From contig CAJNDS010002495.1 of assembly GCA_905221605.1 (NCBI GenBank), forward strand, positions 329,056 through 393,055: a DNA stretch of 64,000 nucleotides, written 5' to 3'. Source of the DNA: Symbiodinium natans (lineage: Eukaryota; Sar; Dinophyceae; Suessiales; Symbiodiniaceae). Positions within the stretch are counted from its first letter, which is position 1. Each line of letters begins with the position of its first letter. The notes beneath the pieces were generated by a model. The model saw nothing but the letters and a program-made list of their open reading frames with translations, did no database searches and was not told where the DNA came from. Shown one piece after another: positions 34,894 to 45,989 of the stretch. A program made the translations under genes and the position numbers.

Positions 34894-35200
34894 ATGAAGA
34901 CTTCCCTGTGCACCAAAGGGATGTACTGCTACACAGCTAACAGTCGAGCAACAAATCTACTGGAGAAGGCTATGACAGCTCTGACGACGAAGCTTCCATC
35001 CGCCTTGATCCGACAAGCTGCCAGTGACCACTCCGAGAGTTTCTATCGCTCAAAGTCGGGAAGGCAGATGCGGAAGGACCAGCGATGGATGAAGAAGCTA
35101 GGGCGCTGATAGCCAGAACGGCTGCGCATGGGGGGTGGCCTGGACGCGGTTCCAGGAGGTATCCTCCGGCTGCGAGGTCTCGGCAAACAAGGAGTTTCGA
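34894..35200 (+). CDS. Candidate acidic exons, unidentified
   Basis: Two short coding-like segments without ATG: about 34967-35024 (YDSSDDEASIRLDPTSC) and about 35054-35200 (VGKADAEGPAMDEEARALIA then RTAAHGGWPGRGSRR). They lie in different frames and could be joined by a short intron. No family is recognised. Support comes only from composition. Confidence 0.3.
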
Positions 35201-35432
35201 AAAAGGATGAGTGCTTGCCACTTTGTTTCCCCGTCCCCGGCTAGGATTCCTCCGAGTCTTCAGGCGAAGTAGGGGACGGAAGTGGGAGCGAGTAACAGCT
35301 AGTGGCAGCTAGTGGATGAAGAAGGTAGCGTGGGGCCCCCCAGAAATGAAGCGGTCAAGAGGCAGCAAGATCGAAAGGCATGTGCTCATTGGAGACGTTT
35401 CGTGCTAGGAGCTGCTAGGCAGTGCAGGCAAA

Positions 35433-37310
35433 GTGCGACCTTGGGAAGTACGCTTCTTGAATCCAGTTGATGCTTCTTATGCGTGCTTTGAGGACCCTGT
35501 GGTTGGCATTCCATTTGGGCAGGCGTGTGAACAGACAAGATGGCCCATTTCACACGTCCAGGCACTGTTGTGGATAAAGCTTCATGAGTTGCCCATCACA
35601 GGTTTTGGAGCGAGTTTGGGCAACTGCCGGCCGCCAACCGGGATCAGGACAGGACAAAAGCCGACAAACGGCTTTCCAGGTGTGTTCTCGCATGTAACTC
35701 TCTTACTTGCGCCAGGATATTTCTACAAGGTGACGACGGAGTCTCCTTACGGCATCGGGCCGCTTCGCCTGTTAGATGCGGATGCAGATTTGCTAGCTCT
35801 GCCCCGCCCTGCCGTACTCTTCCATGCTGTGCCGAGCCATGTCGGGCTCTGTCCCAGGATTCGAGATGAGCCAGACGTTAACGGTCCAAGAACTGGTGAA
35901 GATTTGATCCGTGGAGCTGTCTTTGAGGTTTGGTGCGGCAAGTATGTGCAACAGCTTTTTGGTAGCACGTGGCAGCCAACCGTTCGATGCTTGCGCAGGT
36001 GGACGAGCTAGTGGAGGTGGAGGCGCGCAAATGTTGCGGTCATGACGGTCATGACTGTTCAGAGCTACGGTGCCACGACCCAGGATGACATCACATATCT
36101 GCACCTGGCGGATCAGCGGGGCTGGGTGGGAAGCTTGTTGTTTCGCTGGAGGTAACAATTCGCATTTCATGCTCCATGCCGGGGGCCGGAACTCAAGAAG
36201 TGATCTTAGAGGTCTTTGACAACTCTGCGACTGACCCCGAGAACCCGCCGGATGCTTTGGCGCAGAGTGTAGAGGCTGTAGAGGTGCGTGTGTGGCATTT
36301 GCGCCAGCCAAGGTGTGTCATCAACTTGGCAGAGATCGAGCCAGGCTGCACCCTGACCATGTGGCGTGGGGAGGCAGACATCTTGCAGCCGGCAACAGTC
36401 GGAAAGAGCCGGCAGCATGAGATGTGTTTTCGAACCCTTGCAGGTCGACGAGCTCGCCAAAACAATCGGCCTCAGGTTCAAGCAGGATTGCGCGCATTTG
36501 TTTGCATGAGCAGAATATTTGGTAGGAGTGTCAGTGCATGTTTGTGTACAAGTGGAGGGAACCTTTTGGACGCTGGCATCATGGCAGGACGGTAACGAAG
36601 GGCAGCCTTTCACGTTGACCGTGCTGGAGGAGGGCGAGTTAGCCACTCAATATCGCTTTTCTCAGCCTTGCGGTGCATCTTGTAGTGCATCTTGCAGCAT
36701 CTTGCAGTGCATCTTGCAGTGCATTCTACAGGCCCATCCAGCGTGTTCCGTGTGCGCCTGGCTCCAACCTGCGCAAAGCTCTTCTGGCTAACGGCTTCCA
36801 GGACTGGGCGAGGGAAGGCTTTGGCGGCTTGACCACTAGGAGCATCTTCACAGGTCTACCAAGATCTTCGCTCAGTCTTCAACCGCAATGCCCAGCAGCT
36901 GTGCGGCACCTGCGTTCTGGATGTGATGGAGGCCAGGTTTCTCCAAGCCTCTAGTCTTCTGCTATACTCTGTTGATCTCTGTTGTATGTTGTCGTGTTCC
37001 GTTCCGTTGTCCTCGTTGTGCTGCCTTATGCTGCATCAGGGAGGTGAGAACCTCACAGCCCCGAGCCCAGTCACTTGGAATGCTCAGAATCAGACCTTCG
37101 CATCACTTTCAACTTCGAGGTCCGTTCCGTGAACGAGGCCGCGGTCATGTGTGCCAATCCGCCCAGCTTCAGGCCGGAATTTCAACAGGGGCCTGATGCG
37201 TGCACAGCTCTGATTTCGGTCAATCGAAGGCTTGGAAAATGTTGGTCGGGCACTTGCAAAGGCTTTGCTGCAACATCGACGTCTACGGTGACATCACCGT
37301 GAGGCCGGGC
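35433..37310 (+). CDS. Multi-exon protein with SH3-like 'RTGEDL' module
   Basis: Consecutive + strand segments look coding. About 35700-35975 includes GYFYKVTTESPYGIG and then RIRDEPDVNGPRTGEDLIRG with AVFEV. About 36085-36135 reads DDITYLHLADQRGWVGSL, completing the same module seen at 31063-31560. About 36180-36440 reads TQEVILEVFDNSATDPENPP and QSVEAVEVRVWHLRQPRCVI. About 36446-36510 reads VDELAKTIGLRFKQDCAHLF. About 36550-36660 reads GTFWTLASWQDGNEGQPFTL then TVLEEGELATQYRFS. About 36853-36950 reads VYQDLRSVFNRNAQQLCGTC then VLDVMEARFLQAS. About 37095-37230 reads DLRITFNFEVRSVNEAAVMC then ANPPSFRPEFQQGPDACTAL. Exons change frame, so introns are needed. The function is unknown. It is possible that these belong to two genes. 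Confidence 0.5.
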
Positions 37311-37499
37311 GGAGCTTGGGGACGTTGGCTGACTGTGAGGAGCTCCTGTTTTGCACTTGAGAAGGCTGCGTCCCCGCGGCGTGAAATACGGTGGAGGCAC
37401 CAGCTGAGGGCAGGTCGCCCGAGGCTGACGGCACTGTTTCAGATTGTTTCGGGAAGCCTTTGCTTCTTCAAGCCGCCTAGCCGCGAGCCGCCAAGTGAG

Positions 37500-38810
37500 T
37501 AGATGTGAAACTCTGCTGTCGCCTTCCAGGATTTCGACAGCTTGGCATCCACAATTGTTTAACTTGATGCAAGCTTAGCAGCTGAGACGAGCATGGCCAC
37601 ACCTGGGCAGGTCCATGAATGGATGCCCTCCAAAAAGAGGATTCTCCCGCCTCCATGCAATGTTCAGACCCTTACAGCACGCGAGAAAATTTGGACGCAG
37701 TGTGCAGTGCGCACTTGAGCCGACTTGATGGTTCAGCATTGTCTCACGAGATTTTTGCCGATGTGACAGCTGTAAACAGGCAGTTCTCCAAGCTTTTGTC
37801 AAGCCTTACCATCATGCCCAAACAGTCCGTATGAGTACGTTCATTTCCCTGGGGCAAAATGCATCAAGCTTGGGTTCAAAGTCGTTAGGGGCATTGATGC
37901 GCGCTCCAAGCTGATGACAGAAAAGCCTGGGGAACCTTAATGAATGGATGTGTCGGTACAGCAGTCTCGGCGCATAAGTCGGGCACAGGAACATGAACCT
38001 GGAGGGGGGGATTGCATCTTCTTTCTGTCACAAAAGACGTAGAGCTTCATACCACAACAGACAATAGCACTGGGCAAGCTTATGTCTTGAAGGTGGTATT
38101 TCAAACGTTGCGCCGAGCTGCCAGCTCCTGGCTGTCACTGGCTCCGAGTTTTGGATGTATGTAGCAGTTCGGACGCATGCAAACCCCGACACTAGAATTT
38201 CAAACGCAAGCATGTGCAACCTATTGGCAGCAGTTCTGGCATGTGGGAAAACCTCGTATGGCATTAGCAATTGCAGTCAGTGTTAGAGTTGCCGGAACTA
38301 GCCACAAACAACAGCAGCAGTTCTTGCTTGGTTCACCCAAAGATACAGACTTTAGATGAGATTAGTTTCAGGGGTTTATCTTCCGTAGTGTGATTGCAAC
38401 AATCACACGCGCCATATGCAATGAGTACATTGAGTACGTAGTAGCACTCATATGACATGAAGACAGAATCCTCGCACCTGTTAAGCTGTTGCCTTCATCC
38501 TGGGTATCCTGGGTATCCAGACCGCCTGGGACCGAGGATTTCCCCAAAAGGCCCTGAGACCCCATCCTCACAGCATTTGCTTAACGAGCTGCTGGCAGAG
38601 GGTCCCAGGGTTGCGCTTGGACCCCTCCCAGCTGCTGCCGAGGAAGCTCGTTAACAGTGTGCTTTCTGGTCGCGGTTTGTGCTTGTAAACTGTTCATTAG
38701 CCGTTGCTTTGCACAAGCATCTCGGATGTTGGGTGCTTGGAATTTTGTCTAGAAAAGACGGGCGTGACGGGCGGGTGGGGTGCGGGGTCGGGGGTGTGAC
38801 AGGGCTGAAC
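37500..38810. other. No gene recognised
   Basis: Short frames on both strands with no coding character. CCTGGGTATC is repeated twice at about 38500. Nothing further is seen. Confidence 0.45.
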
Positions 38811-38811
38811 C

Positions 38812-39133
38812 TTAAGCGAGGCACGTGTCGAAGCGGCCGAAACGGATCGCTTGTGCCAACGAAAGTCCAGATCGATTCAGGCTTTTCACTGTATCAGAAA
38901 CGTCCCTACTAACCGGGTCGTACAATTGCACAGCGGCCGCTTCCGGTCCGGTGATGACATCCTGCGTTCTCACAAGCAGGGCCACAGGCACGCAAAAGAG
39001 CTGCGACCGTGTGATAGTCAGTTCGAATCTGTTCAACACCCAGAGGGAAGGCGGGGCCGATTGCACGGTGTATGGACCAATCCGGGGCACAGGGCGCATG
39101 CAAACGTTGTCTGAAGCCCTCGGAGACATCTAA
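38812..39133. other. Segment open in four reading frames
   Basis: About 300 bp lacks stop codons in two + frames (38825-39133, 38851-39114) and two - frames (38812-39129, 38909-39103). I cannot tell which, if any, is translated, and I recognise no domain. The compositional change from its neighbours suggests a distinct origin, for example an inserted element. It directly adjoins a degenerate CCCTAAA tract. Confidence 0.5.
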
Positions 39134-39240
39134 AACCTAAAACGCCCTACGCCAAGCCCTAGCCCTAAAGGGGTGTCAAGCCCTGATCCGAAACCCTGAA
39201 TCCTCAACCCTCCCTAAACCCCAAGACCGAAGCGCTACAA
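39126..39240 (-). repeat. Degenerate CCCTAAA telomere-like tract
   Basis: Variants of CCCTAAA (CCTAAAACC, CCCTAGCCCTAAA, CCCTGAATCC, CCCTAAACCCC) read as TTTAGGG on the - strand. The orientation is opposite to the arrays near 600-775 and 62822-62894. Confidence 0.6.
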
Positions 39241-39340
39241 AAGAGACAGAAAAGCCAGAATTCCCAACAACACAGAGGTCAGTTCATCTCAACGAAGTCG
39301 CGACACTGAGAATCAGACTAAGACGAGGATAACCTGAAAG

Positions 39341-39570
39341 ATGGACTTCTTGGATATTCTGCCTGAGGCCGCTTGCAAAATGGGAAGTGCCGTGCAGGCT
39401 CAGCGGCTCACCCTTCTTGCATGTGCATGTGGCAGCAGAAACACATGCGGGTGTGGAAGAGGTGTGTGTGGCCTCCCTTGGCATGGTTGGCGTGCTGATC
39501 TTCATGTGGCTTGCAGCCACGGGCGCAGAGACTTCACGACTTTTTACGGTGAGGCAGCTTTGAGGCAGGC
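39341..39570 (+). CDS. Candidate exon with a hydrophobic segment
   Basis: The + frame from the ATG at 39341 begins MDFLDILPEAACKMGSAVQA then QRLTLLACACGS. In another frame the next segment reads GMVGVLIFMWLAATGAETSR, a likely membrane span, then LFTVRQL and a stop. A splice between the frames would be needed. The - strand frame of 241 codons over the same DNA has no recognisable domain and I treat it as a shadow. Confidence 0.25.
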
Positions 39571-40039
39571 TTGAGAGTTTGCGGGGTCTTTTCATCACCG
39601 AGGTCCCCACTGAGCAAACGCTGGATTTGAAGTTTCCCAACGTACGCCACCAATTCTGTGCTTCGTTTTCCGCTCCTGTGCTTGATGTCTTCCGCTCCTT
39701 CTGCTTTAGCAGGACACAGCGATTGCTCCTTTGCATGCATTGCTTTTTGGGTTGGCCGCTGCCTTTCGGCTCACTGCTTGGCTGCTTTCCCAGCTGCATG
39801 CGCTGAACTTTCTCCTGCTTTGCGCCTTGGCACGTCATAATGCAGGAGAGACTAGATATGACTAGATAGCGGAGGGCATCCAAGGGCCACAGGGCATGCC
39901 GCATGCACTTTCCACGTTCCAACCGAGGATGAGCGGGCGAGAGACTCAGGCATCGGAGAGGTGTGACTGTTGCAGGTGCTCGACTGTGATCCCTTGAGGC
40001 TAGCAGCACTTCTGGAGCAGAAGCTCACTGGCTTAAACA

Positions 40040-41000
40040 GCCTCTCGCTTGCAGCTCTTGCTCTTCTGGAAGCCGTGGATATGTTTATGTGACAATTTAT
40101 GTGGGATGATGCGGGATGATGTAGGATGACGTGGCCAGGTTACTTCGGGAACCCTAACTGCCTTTCTGTTCCGGATCCTGGTCGTTCGACTTTGGCCAGG
40201 CTGACTGTTCACGTGTATCCTCCAAAGCATCGTTTGCGTTTGTGTTCTCATCCTTCGCAATAGCCAGTACTGCTCTCCCATCATCGCCATCATCATCTGC
40301 GTCCCGGACGCAAAACGGTTCAGCCCTGAGCTTGAGGACCATAATGGACCATGCCAGGGATTCGGCCCGGGCTTCCGCTGCATGTGTCAACCAGGCACTT
40401 TGCAGGCGGACTCGCTGCCACGCGCGCCAGATAATGAAGACATGTAGGCGCCTCAGTGCAGACGTCCTCTTGTCAGCCTCTTAGCGGCCATAGAGGCCAA
40501 ATCAGGGTATCTCTGAGGGTGTCTTTCTTTGCGGGTGTTTTTTTTTTATAATTTTTTTTGTGGATCTTGGTCGTTCCGTGGTGCGGTTTCGAGGCCCTGG
40601 GTCGCCGCTCCCGTCCGTGCTGCCCGATGCTTAGCACGGAGTGGCACCATGGATGAGGCCGGAGGGTGTCAGACTGCTAGACTGTTGGACGGTCCTCTTA
40701 AGGGCTCCAAAACAGTGCAGAACGTGTGATCAAGTTGTCGGGCCAGCGCCGGAAGCACGCAGGGCTCTCTCGGCCAATCCGAGCCGCTGAACCTGGGGAA
40801 GGTGGAACCCCTCAGCCTGCGGCTTGGAAGAGCCCGCGTTGGCTCTGGGAGTCTGGGATGGTGCGATCTTTTGCATCCGAGGCTCGCTGAAAGATGAATT
40901 CAAGCCATGGCCTCGGGCAGCAGCTTGAAAGCACTCGCAACGAATCGGTAACATCACATACATCACTCAACCAAGGTTCAACAAGAGCTTTGGAGCCAAA
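40040..41000. other. No gene recognised
   Basis: Overlapping short frames on both strands. GATGATGCGGGATGATGTAGG forms a small repeat near 40105. No supported coding segment. Confidence 0.4.
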
Positions 41001-41099
41001 GTGGACGGACTCCTCGACAAGGGGTGGGACAGCCACAGTTGGCTGCTCTCGAAATCTTTGCCTATGCGTGGGAACGTGGGAAGATGTCTGCAGCTGTTT

Positions 41100-41625
41100 G
41101 CGGTTGAGGTACAAAGGCTGGCGACGAGTGAGAGGTGATGGGAACTGTGCGGGGCCTTTGGCTTCCATAGCAAAAAGGGGGCATGTTGGGCCTTGCAGCC
41201 GAGGCTTCTACCGTTCTGTTGCCTACAGCTTGATCGAGCAGATTGCCCCAAGCTTACATCTCTTGGAGTGCTGGCTATGCTGGCTATGCTGGCTGTCGTT
41301 CTGCCTGCTCTGCGCCAAGATCCTCTCAGCAAAGCGGCGGCCTGCGGCCGCAGCGCTGGCCCAGCGCTCGACCGGACTCGGACACAAAGGGCACTGCACT
41401 GCTCGGCCGCACGGCGGAAATCAAGCGAGGTCCAGAAGCTCAGACTTCTGCACTTCGAGGACAGATTCTGGTTTAGCTTCGACACTGAAGCGAGTCTGGC
41501 ACGGCTTCAAAATGCTTTCACAGGAATCTGCAGAGCAGGAAGCGCACGATCGCTTGGTAGCAGACTCGGCTGTCGAACACTTAGAAGGCCCGACTGAACA
41601 GAATGAGCAGAGGTGGGCCATTTAG
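41100..41625 (+). CDS. OTUB-like OTU deubiquitinase, catalytic N-terminal half
   Basis: OTU-family cysteine peptidases remove ubiquitin from proteins. The exon ending at 41146 reads RYKGWRRVRGDGN, the hallmark of the OTU active site, and the next exon starting at 41204 continues CFYRSVAYSLIEQIAPSLHL. The fitted intron 41147-41203 (57 bp, GT...AG) splits the catalytic cysteine codon as T|GC. Further on (about 41470-41625) a frame reads LKRVWHGFKMLSQESAEQEA then HDRLVADSAVEHLEGPTEQN, ending in TAG. This fits the helical arm of otubains. The catalytic His/Asp end of the fold (PGHY) is not found here. It occurs at 49945 on the same strand. The upstream start is not determined. The frame is open back to an ATG at 40894. 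Confidence 0.75.
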
Positions 41626-41717
41626 AGCGAGTGGCGGCGGGCCTATACTGGCAGGAGCTGTTCCTGCTAGGGCGGGGGTACACATGATAACATGCCAGCA
41701 GCATTCAACAGATCAAC

Positions 41718-42700
41718 ATGAGCCGGCGACAGCTTCACGAGTTCAAGCGAGTCCTTTTGGCTCAGACTAAGAGTCGTAGAGTCTCAGAGCTGGTCACTCA
41801 GCAGTCAGCAACACGGAGAGCCTATGACGTAAGCAGTTCACTCAGTTCCCTTTCTCTACGATGGTGTAGTGCCCCGAACGGCTTTCCTGGCGCTGTGGGA
41901 GGTTTCATGTCTGCGCAGTAGGGGGCCGACTGTGTGGCTTGGATGGCACGCAGGCGATGACAGTACATTGCCACTGCCTTTTGGGTCTCTGGAAGCTTGT
42001 GGCCAGATCGCAGGGAACTTAGCATATGTTGACATTCATGCGCCGGCCTTGCAAGGTAAACAGGTGCCAACAGAGTTTGTTGTTGCGGCTTGGACACATG
42101 GTGTGCGCCACTGTGTGCCCGGTGGCAGCGCATGGTGTACACGCAGAGGCCCGTGGATGTGGACAGATTGGAAGGGGAAGCCTTGACGGAGAAACTTAGT
42201 TGTCAAAGTTGCCAGGACTGGTTGGGCTACTGTTGTGCTAGTGGGGGGTGAACTTGCCCCTGCATTGCAGGATTTTGCGGCGCTCAGCGACGCGACCACA
42301 GACTGCTCACCAGGGACCAGCGTGCCAGCGGATAACGTTTGGTACCCAGCTGTGATCAGCTTGTGTCGTTCTTACCAAGAACACGTCCGTTGCTGCGATC
42401 TGCAAGGCATGGCCGGACTATTGGCCCGACTACAACGGTCTGGCCCCTTCTTCGGCTGGGCTTCTCTTGCTGCTGCATTGTGTGAGTTGGCAGTGGGTGG
42501 ATGTCAGGTGCTCCTTGCTTTAGTCGGCCCTCGGGTACAGCTCGGGCCTGACGCGACTGACGGGAAGCTCGGAGATTGCTGCCACTCCCTGATTCTCAGG
42601 TCGCCGCTGATGTCAAGGAGCATCCGCCAGATCACGCTCTTCACATGCGCTGCGCCTTCACGGGATGCTGCACAGGATGCATCCCGGTACACCTTCGAGA
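41718..42700 (+). CDS. Unidentified ORFs, possible exons
   Basis: Several + frames are open here. 41869-42186 includes PLPFGSLEACGQIAGNLAYV then DIHAPALQGKQVPTEF, and 42235-42930 is an open frame of 231 codons. No family is recognised and I cannot fit splice sites. They could be intron sequence of a gene linking the two OTU halves. Confidence 0.25.
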
Positions 42701-42920
42701 ATGATGCACGAGATTTGAGCCGAGCTCAGGGCATTCCAAGTTTACCGCAGCTAATTGCCGCAAATTTACCGCAGCACACGCCAGAATGTGACATCTCACA
42801 TGCTTTTGCCATGGATCAAAGGGAAGGGGTGGAAGGGAACCTGCAGGTTCAACGAATTCTCTTCCATCGCGAAGGCTTGCAGCCTCGGGTCCAATGGCAA
42901 AGAGGCTGGTGCTTGCTGTG

Positions 42921-42984
42921 CTTGGCTTGAGGCTTGGCTTGAGGCTTGGTGAGGCTTGGCTTGAGGCTTGGTGAGGCTTGGTGG
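42921..42984 (+). repeat. GGCTTGA/GGCTTGGT tandem repeat
   Basis: Repeated units of CTTGAGGCTTGG and TGAGGCTTGG over about 64 bp. Confidence 0.85.
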
Positions 42985-42993
42985 GCCCACAAA

Positions 42994-43183
42994 GATGCTT
43001 CGTCTCTGGCTTTGTCAGATGGGCATGCGTATCAGCAAAGTGCTGGACGACGGTGACTCTGCAGCGCGGGACCTTGGCTGTTTTGACGCGGAGAATCCGA
43101 AGTGTTCTGTAAGTGAGGTGTGGGCGGCAGACTTACCAGGCAGCTCGTGCGGCTTCACTTGCTCCAGGCTGGCGGTGGGTTAA
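42994..43183 (+). CDS. Candidate exon, unidentified
   Basis: The frame reads RLWLCQMGMRISKVLDDGDS then AARDLGCFDAENPKCSVSEV. The composition is protein-like but no family is recognised. The stretch after it to 43660 holds nothing I can support. Confidence 0.25.
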
Positions 43184-43674
43184 AGCCGATTGCAGCCATA
43201 AACTTCACCACAAGAAGAGTTGACCGACGCTGGGCGACACGCACGCTTACTCACTCTTACTCTGACTAAGCCTTTGTGACTCCCTCGCTAAAAGCGGGGA
43301 CTGCTGCCCACATTTGCCTGGGGAGGTCGATAGAGTCGATGGAAGTTGATTCAGAAAGGCTTAACGGCTTAACCTGCTCTTGCTGAACTTCCGCCACTGG
43401 AACACAATCTTTCGAACTTGCGGGAGTTGTGGCAAATGCGCGTAAACGAGATGCCAGTGTGGGTGGCAGGATTGACCTGGCCCTGGAGTTGCCACCAGAG
43501 GCACCATGCCAGTGCCAGTTGCGACCCGAAACTACACTGCCCTGTGTACTTAGGCAGTGATTTGGGCAATCTACTGCATTGAGGAGCGGCTGGACTGGGT
43601 TGGCCTCTTAGAATTCTGCGAGCTCTGCGAAAATTTTTCGAGTCTTAGGTCCTGATTCCTAGATTGTTAAAATT

Positions 43675-44001
43675 TCAAAAGCTCGTGCCCTTGATGTCGC
43701 TTAGGACGGCGCCAGCTTCGAGGCTTATGAGCTCCTCTGCGAGGCTCCGCACTCCGCTCATATCCTCCCGTTTTAAGTGGTTTTTGTGGGTTTCCTCGAT
43801 CTTTTCCCGAATCCCTTCTTTGGCCATTTTTAGGTATCCTGCTGGTATCCTTCTTTGTCGAATTCCGTTTCGCAGGCCAGACCTCAGCCCGGCGGTGCCT
43901 TGGGAGATGTCGTCTACTGCAGGCCTCCAGAATTCCTGAAGAATCTGAAGATTCCTGCTGGGTGCGTTGTACATGTAATCACACTGAAGCACCGTTAGCA
44001 A
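43675..44001 (-). CDS. Hypothetical protein, minus strand
   Basis: A 108-codon frame starting with ATG at 44001 reads MLTVLQCDYMYNAPSRNLQI, then LQEFWRPAVDDISQGTAGLR, KMAKEGIREKIEETHKNHLK and SLAEELISLEAGAVLSDIKG. Charged helical composition makes it a better candidate than the antisense frame, which is rich in Ser/Phe/Arg. No family is recognised. It could be a single exon of a longer - strand gene, or a fragment of a mobile element. Confidence 0.4.
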   Translation of the reverse strand: MLTVLQCDYMYNAPSRNLQILQEFWRPAVDDISQGTAGLRSGLRNGIRQRRIPAGYLKMAKEGIREKIEETHKNHLKREDMSGVRSLAEELISLEAGAVLSDIKGTSF

Positions 44002-44139
44002 GTGTCCCGCCCGTACGTCTGCCCTTTGTGTTCGTCCTCTGACGCCAGATTCCCTGGCATGGCCGGTGTCTCTGGACGTGACGTCGGCACCTCCGGCAGC
44101 CTGCCATGTCGATCTTGTCGACTCTAACTACATGTACTG

Positions 44140-45080
44140 ATGCGGTTGCTGAGGTGGTGCAGGAGCGCTTCCTGCTCAGTCCAGAAGATCCCCCTGGCGG
44201 ATGCGTGCAGCCTGCTCGCTTACACGCATGCTGTCAGCTCCAGTGAGCTCAAGAGCTCAAGCTCATCTTGCTGGCGATGTTGTGGTGCAGGCCATCGTGA
44301 TGAAATCACCGCAGCCAAGTCAGTGCACTTTCATGGGGAGGCTCTGTGGACGTGTGCCCGTGGATGTCCCAAGCACCCTCCAAGACTGATCTGATCAAAC
44401 TCGGAAGTGCTCTGGGGAGGCCTCCGCAGGCTGGATGGGTGCGCGCAGTCTCCCCAGCCTCGTTACAAAAGTGTGGTTATCCTGGTCGAGATGAGCTAGA
44501 CAGGGGAGTGGGAGCCGATGTGAGTCCCGAGGCTACATCGCTCCTGTCCGGTTTTCACGTAACCAGGGAAGAAGGGGGAGGACAAAGATTTGTTGCGATG
44601 ACTGCTTGCGATATCGGGCAACGACAGTTGTATCTGCCTGTCGTGAGGAGGCCTGCGCCTATGGGCAATGTCTCGCACCGACTTGGGAGGTGCTCTGCAT
44701 TGAAAGCTATTGACAGCAACTTGAAAGCTCCGTTTCTATTGTTATTTCGGTTTCTCGGGGGCGCTTTTGGGCTTCTTTCGGTGCGTCTTGCCCTTCTCGA
44801 TGCTTTTCGGCTGGAACTTTGATTTTTGGCCTCTCGGTTAGGGTTTCAAGGTTTCAGATGGTTTCAGGGTCTGACGGGGCTGTCGCCCGCAGTGGGTAGA
44901 ACTGCCCCTGTACTTGCATGCCGGCCGAGTGGCGGCTACAAGTATGTATTGTATGAACGAGCTGGTTTGAGAGGGTCCCGTCTCAGCGGACCTTGCCTCC
45001 CCCGCATGGCACCTGGCAAAACACCGCACTTTTCAGCAAAAGAGTTTGCGACCTGCAGAGCTTAGCAGGGGTTTGCAGAA
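44140..45080. other. No gene confidently recognised
   Basis: A + frame at 44140-44394 ends with DEITAAKSVHFHGEALWTCA and a Cys-rich tail, and a longer one runs 44346-44822. Neither has a recognisable domain. A few TTAGGGTTTC-like words occur at 44838-44870. Confidence 0.35.
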
Positions 45081-45120
45081 AGTCCGCCAGTGGACCCCCA
45101 CAAATATTGATCTTTGAGAA

Positions 45121-45961
45121 TCAAGGGGTTGATGCTAGTTCGTACATAGCTCGAATGTCTGCGGAGCCAGTACAAGTTATGAGTGTCCGCGCTTTTGCTC
45201 CGAGTCTTTGTATCCTTTCAGCGTGTTGGCCTCCCGACAGGACGTAAACCTGAGGCTGTGAATCCCGTGCATCCTGCGCTCTCCAGTCTTTGCAAGTTGG
45301 AGTATCCGAACCCGCGTGAATTGCCGTACAGAAAACAAAACATGCCTGACCCGAGCCCCAAGGCCCGAGCCCAGAACTTCCCCAAAAAGTCCGTTTGCCT
45401 TTTCCGCGCTGGGGTCTTCCTGATGCTGGAAGAGGGATGTTTATTGAGCTTATAGCCCACCGATCCAGCAAAACGCCCCTTGGCCTCGGCATCGGTGGAC
45501 GTACAGTAAATGGCACGTCCCAGAAGAACTGCAGCAGAACCACAATCCAACAAACAGAGAGGGCCAGAGCGTTGATATTCTTCCTGAGGCAAGGTGCCTT
45601 CCTTCCTTGTTTCGATGGGGAAGAAGAAAGGCAAGCGGAAACCCATCGAGTGGGTCTGCTGCTCTGGCACCGGAATGGCAGCGTTGTATTGTTGTATTTC
45701 TTCGATGTTGGTTTTGCCGCCTTGAGGCACTCAAGTTGCAGGAGCACTGTCGGAGAGAAATGGCAGGGTGCCAATCGCCACCTTTGCTTCGGGAGCAGCT
45801 GAGTTGTACACGCCTTGCAAGGTTGCAACCCCACTGCAACGAATGTCACCAGCCACAAGAGCTGCCGGGCAGCAGGCGCGACTTATACTTAGTGCAAAAG
45901 CCAGAAATAAACTGGGTAAGGGCAGCTGGCTGGTAGGCGCGCTGCGAGCCCGTGTCGACAT
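45121..45961 (-). CDS. Putative secreted or lumenal protein, unidentified
   Basis: The first exon (45961 down to about 45735) begins MSTRARSAPTSQLPLPSLFL then AFALSISRACC, a good signal peptide, and continues ALVAGDIRCSGVATLQGVYN with SAAPEAKVAIGTLPFLSDSA. The second segment (about 45725-45455) reads QGGKTNIEEIQQYNAAIPVP then EQQTHSMGFRLPFFFPIETR and CGSAAVLLGRAIYCTSTDAE. A third segment (about 45230-45121) in another frame reads RIQRLGAKARTLITCTGSAD then IRAMYELASTP and stop. All are on the - strand in correct order. Three - frames are open over the middle, so frame choice is by composition. No family is recognised. Confidence 0.45.
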
Positions 45962-45989
45962 GTGAGAAGGCCTGCTGTGCGGTTGCGTG

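Noticed and set aside
39284-40009. 241-codon minus-strand ORF
   Set aside because: Composition is low in hydrophobic structure and rich in Ser/Lys/Thr, no domain is seen, and several + frames compete.
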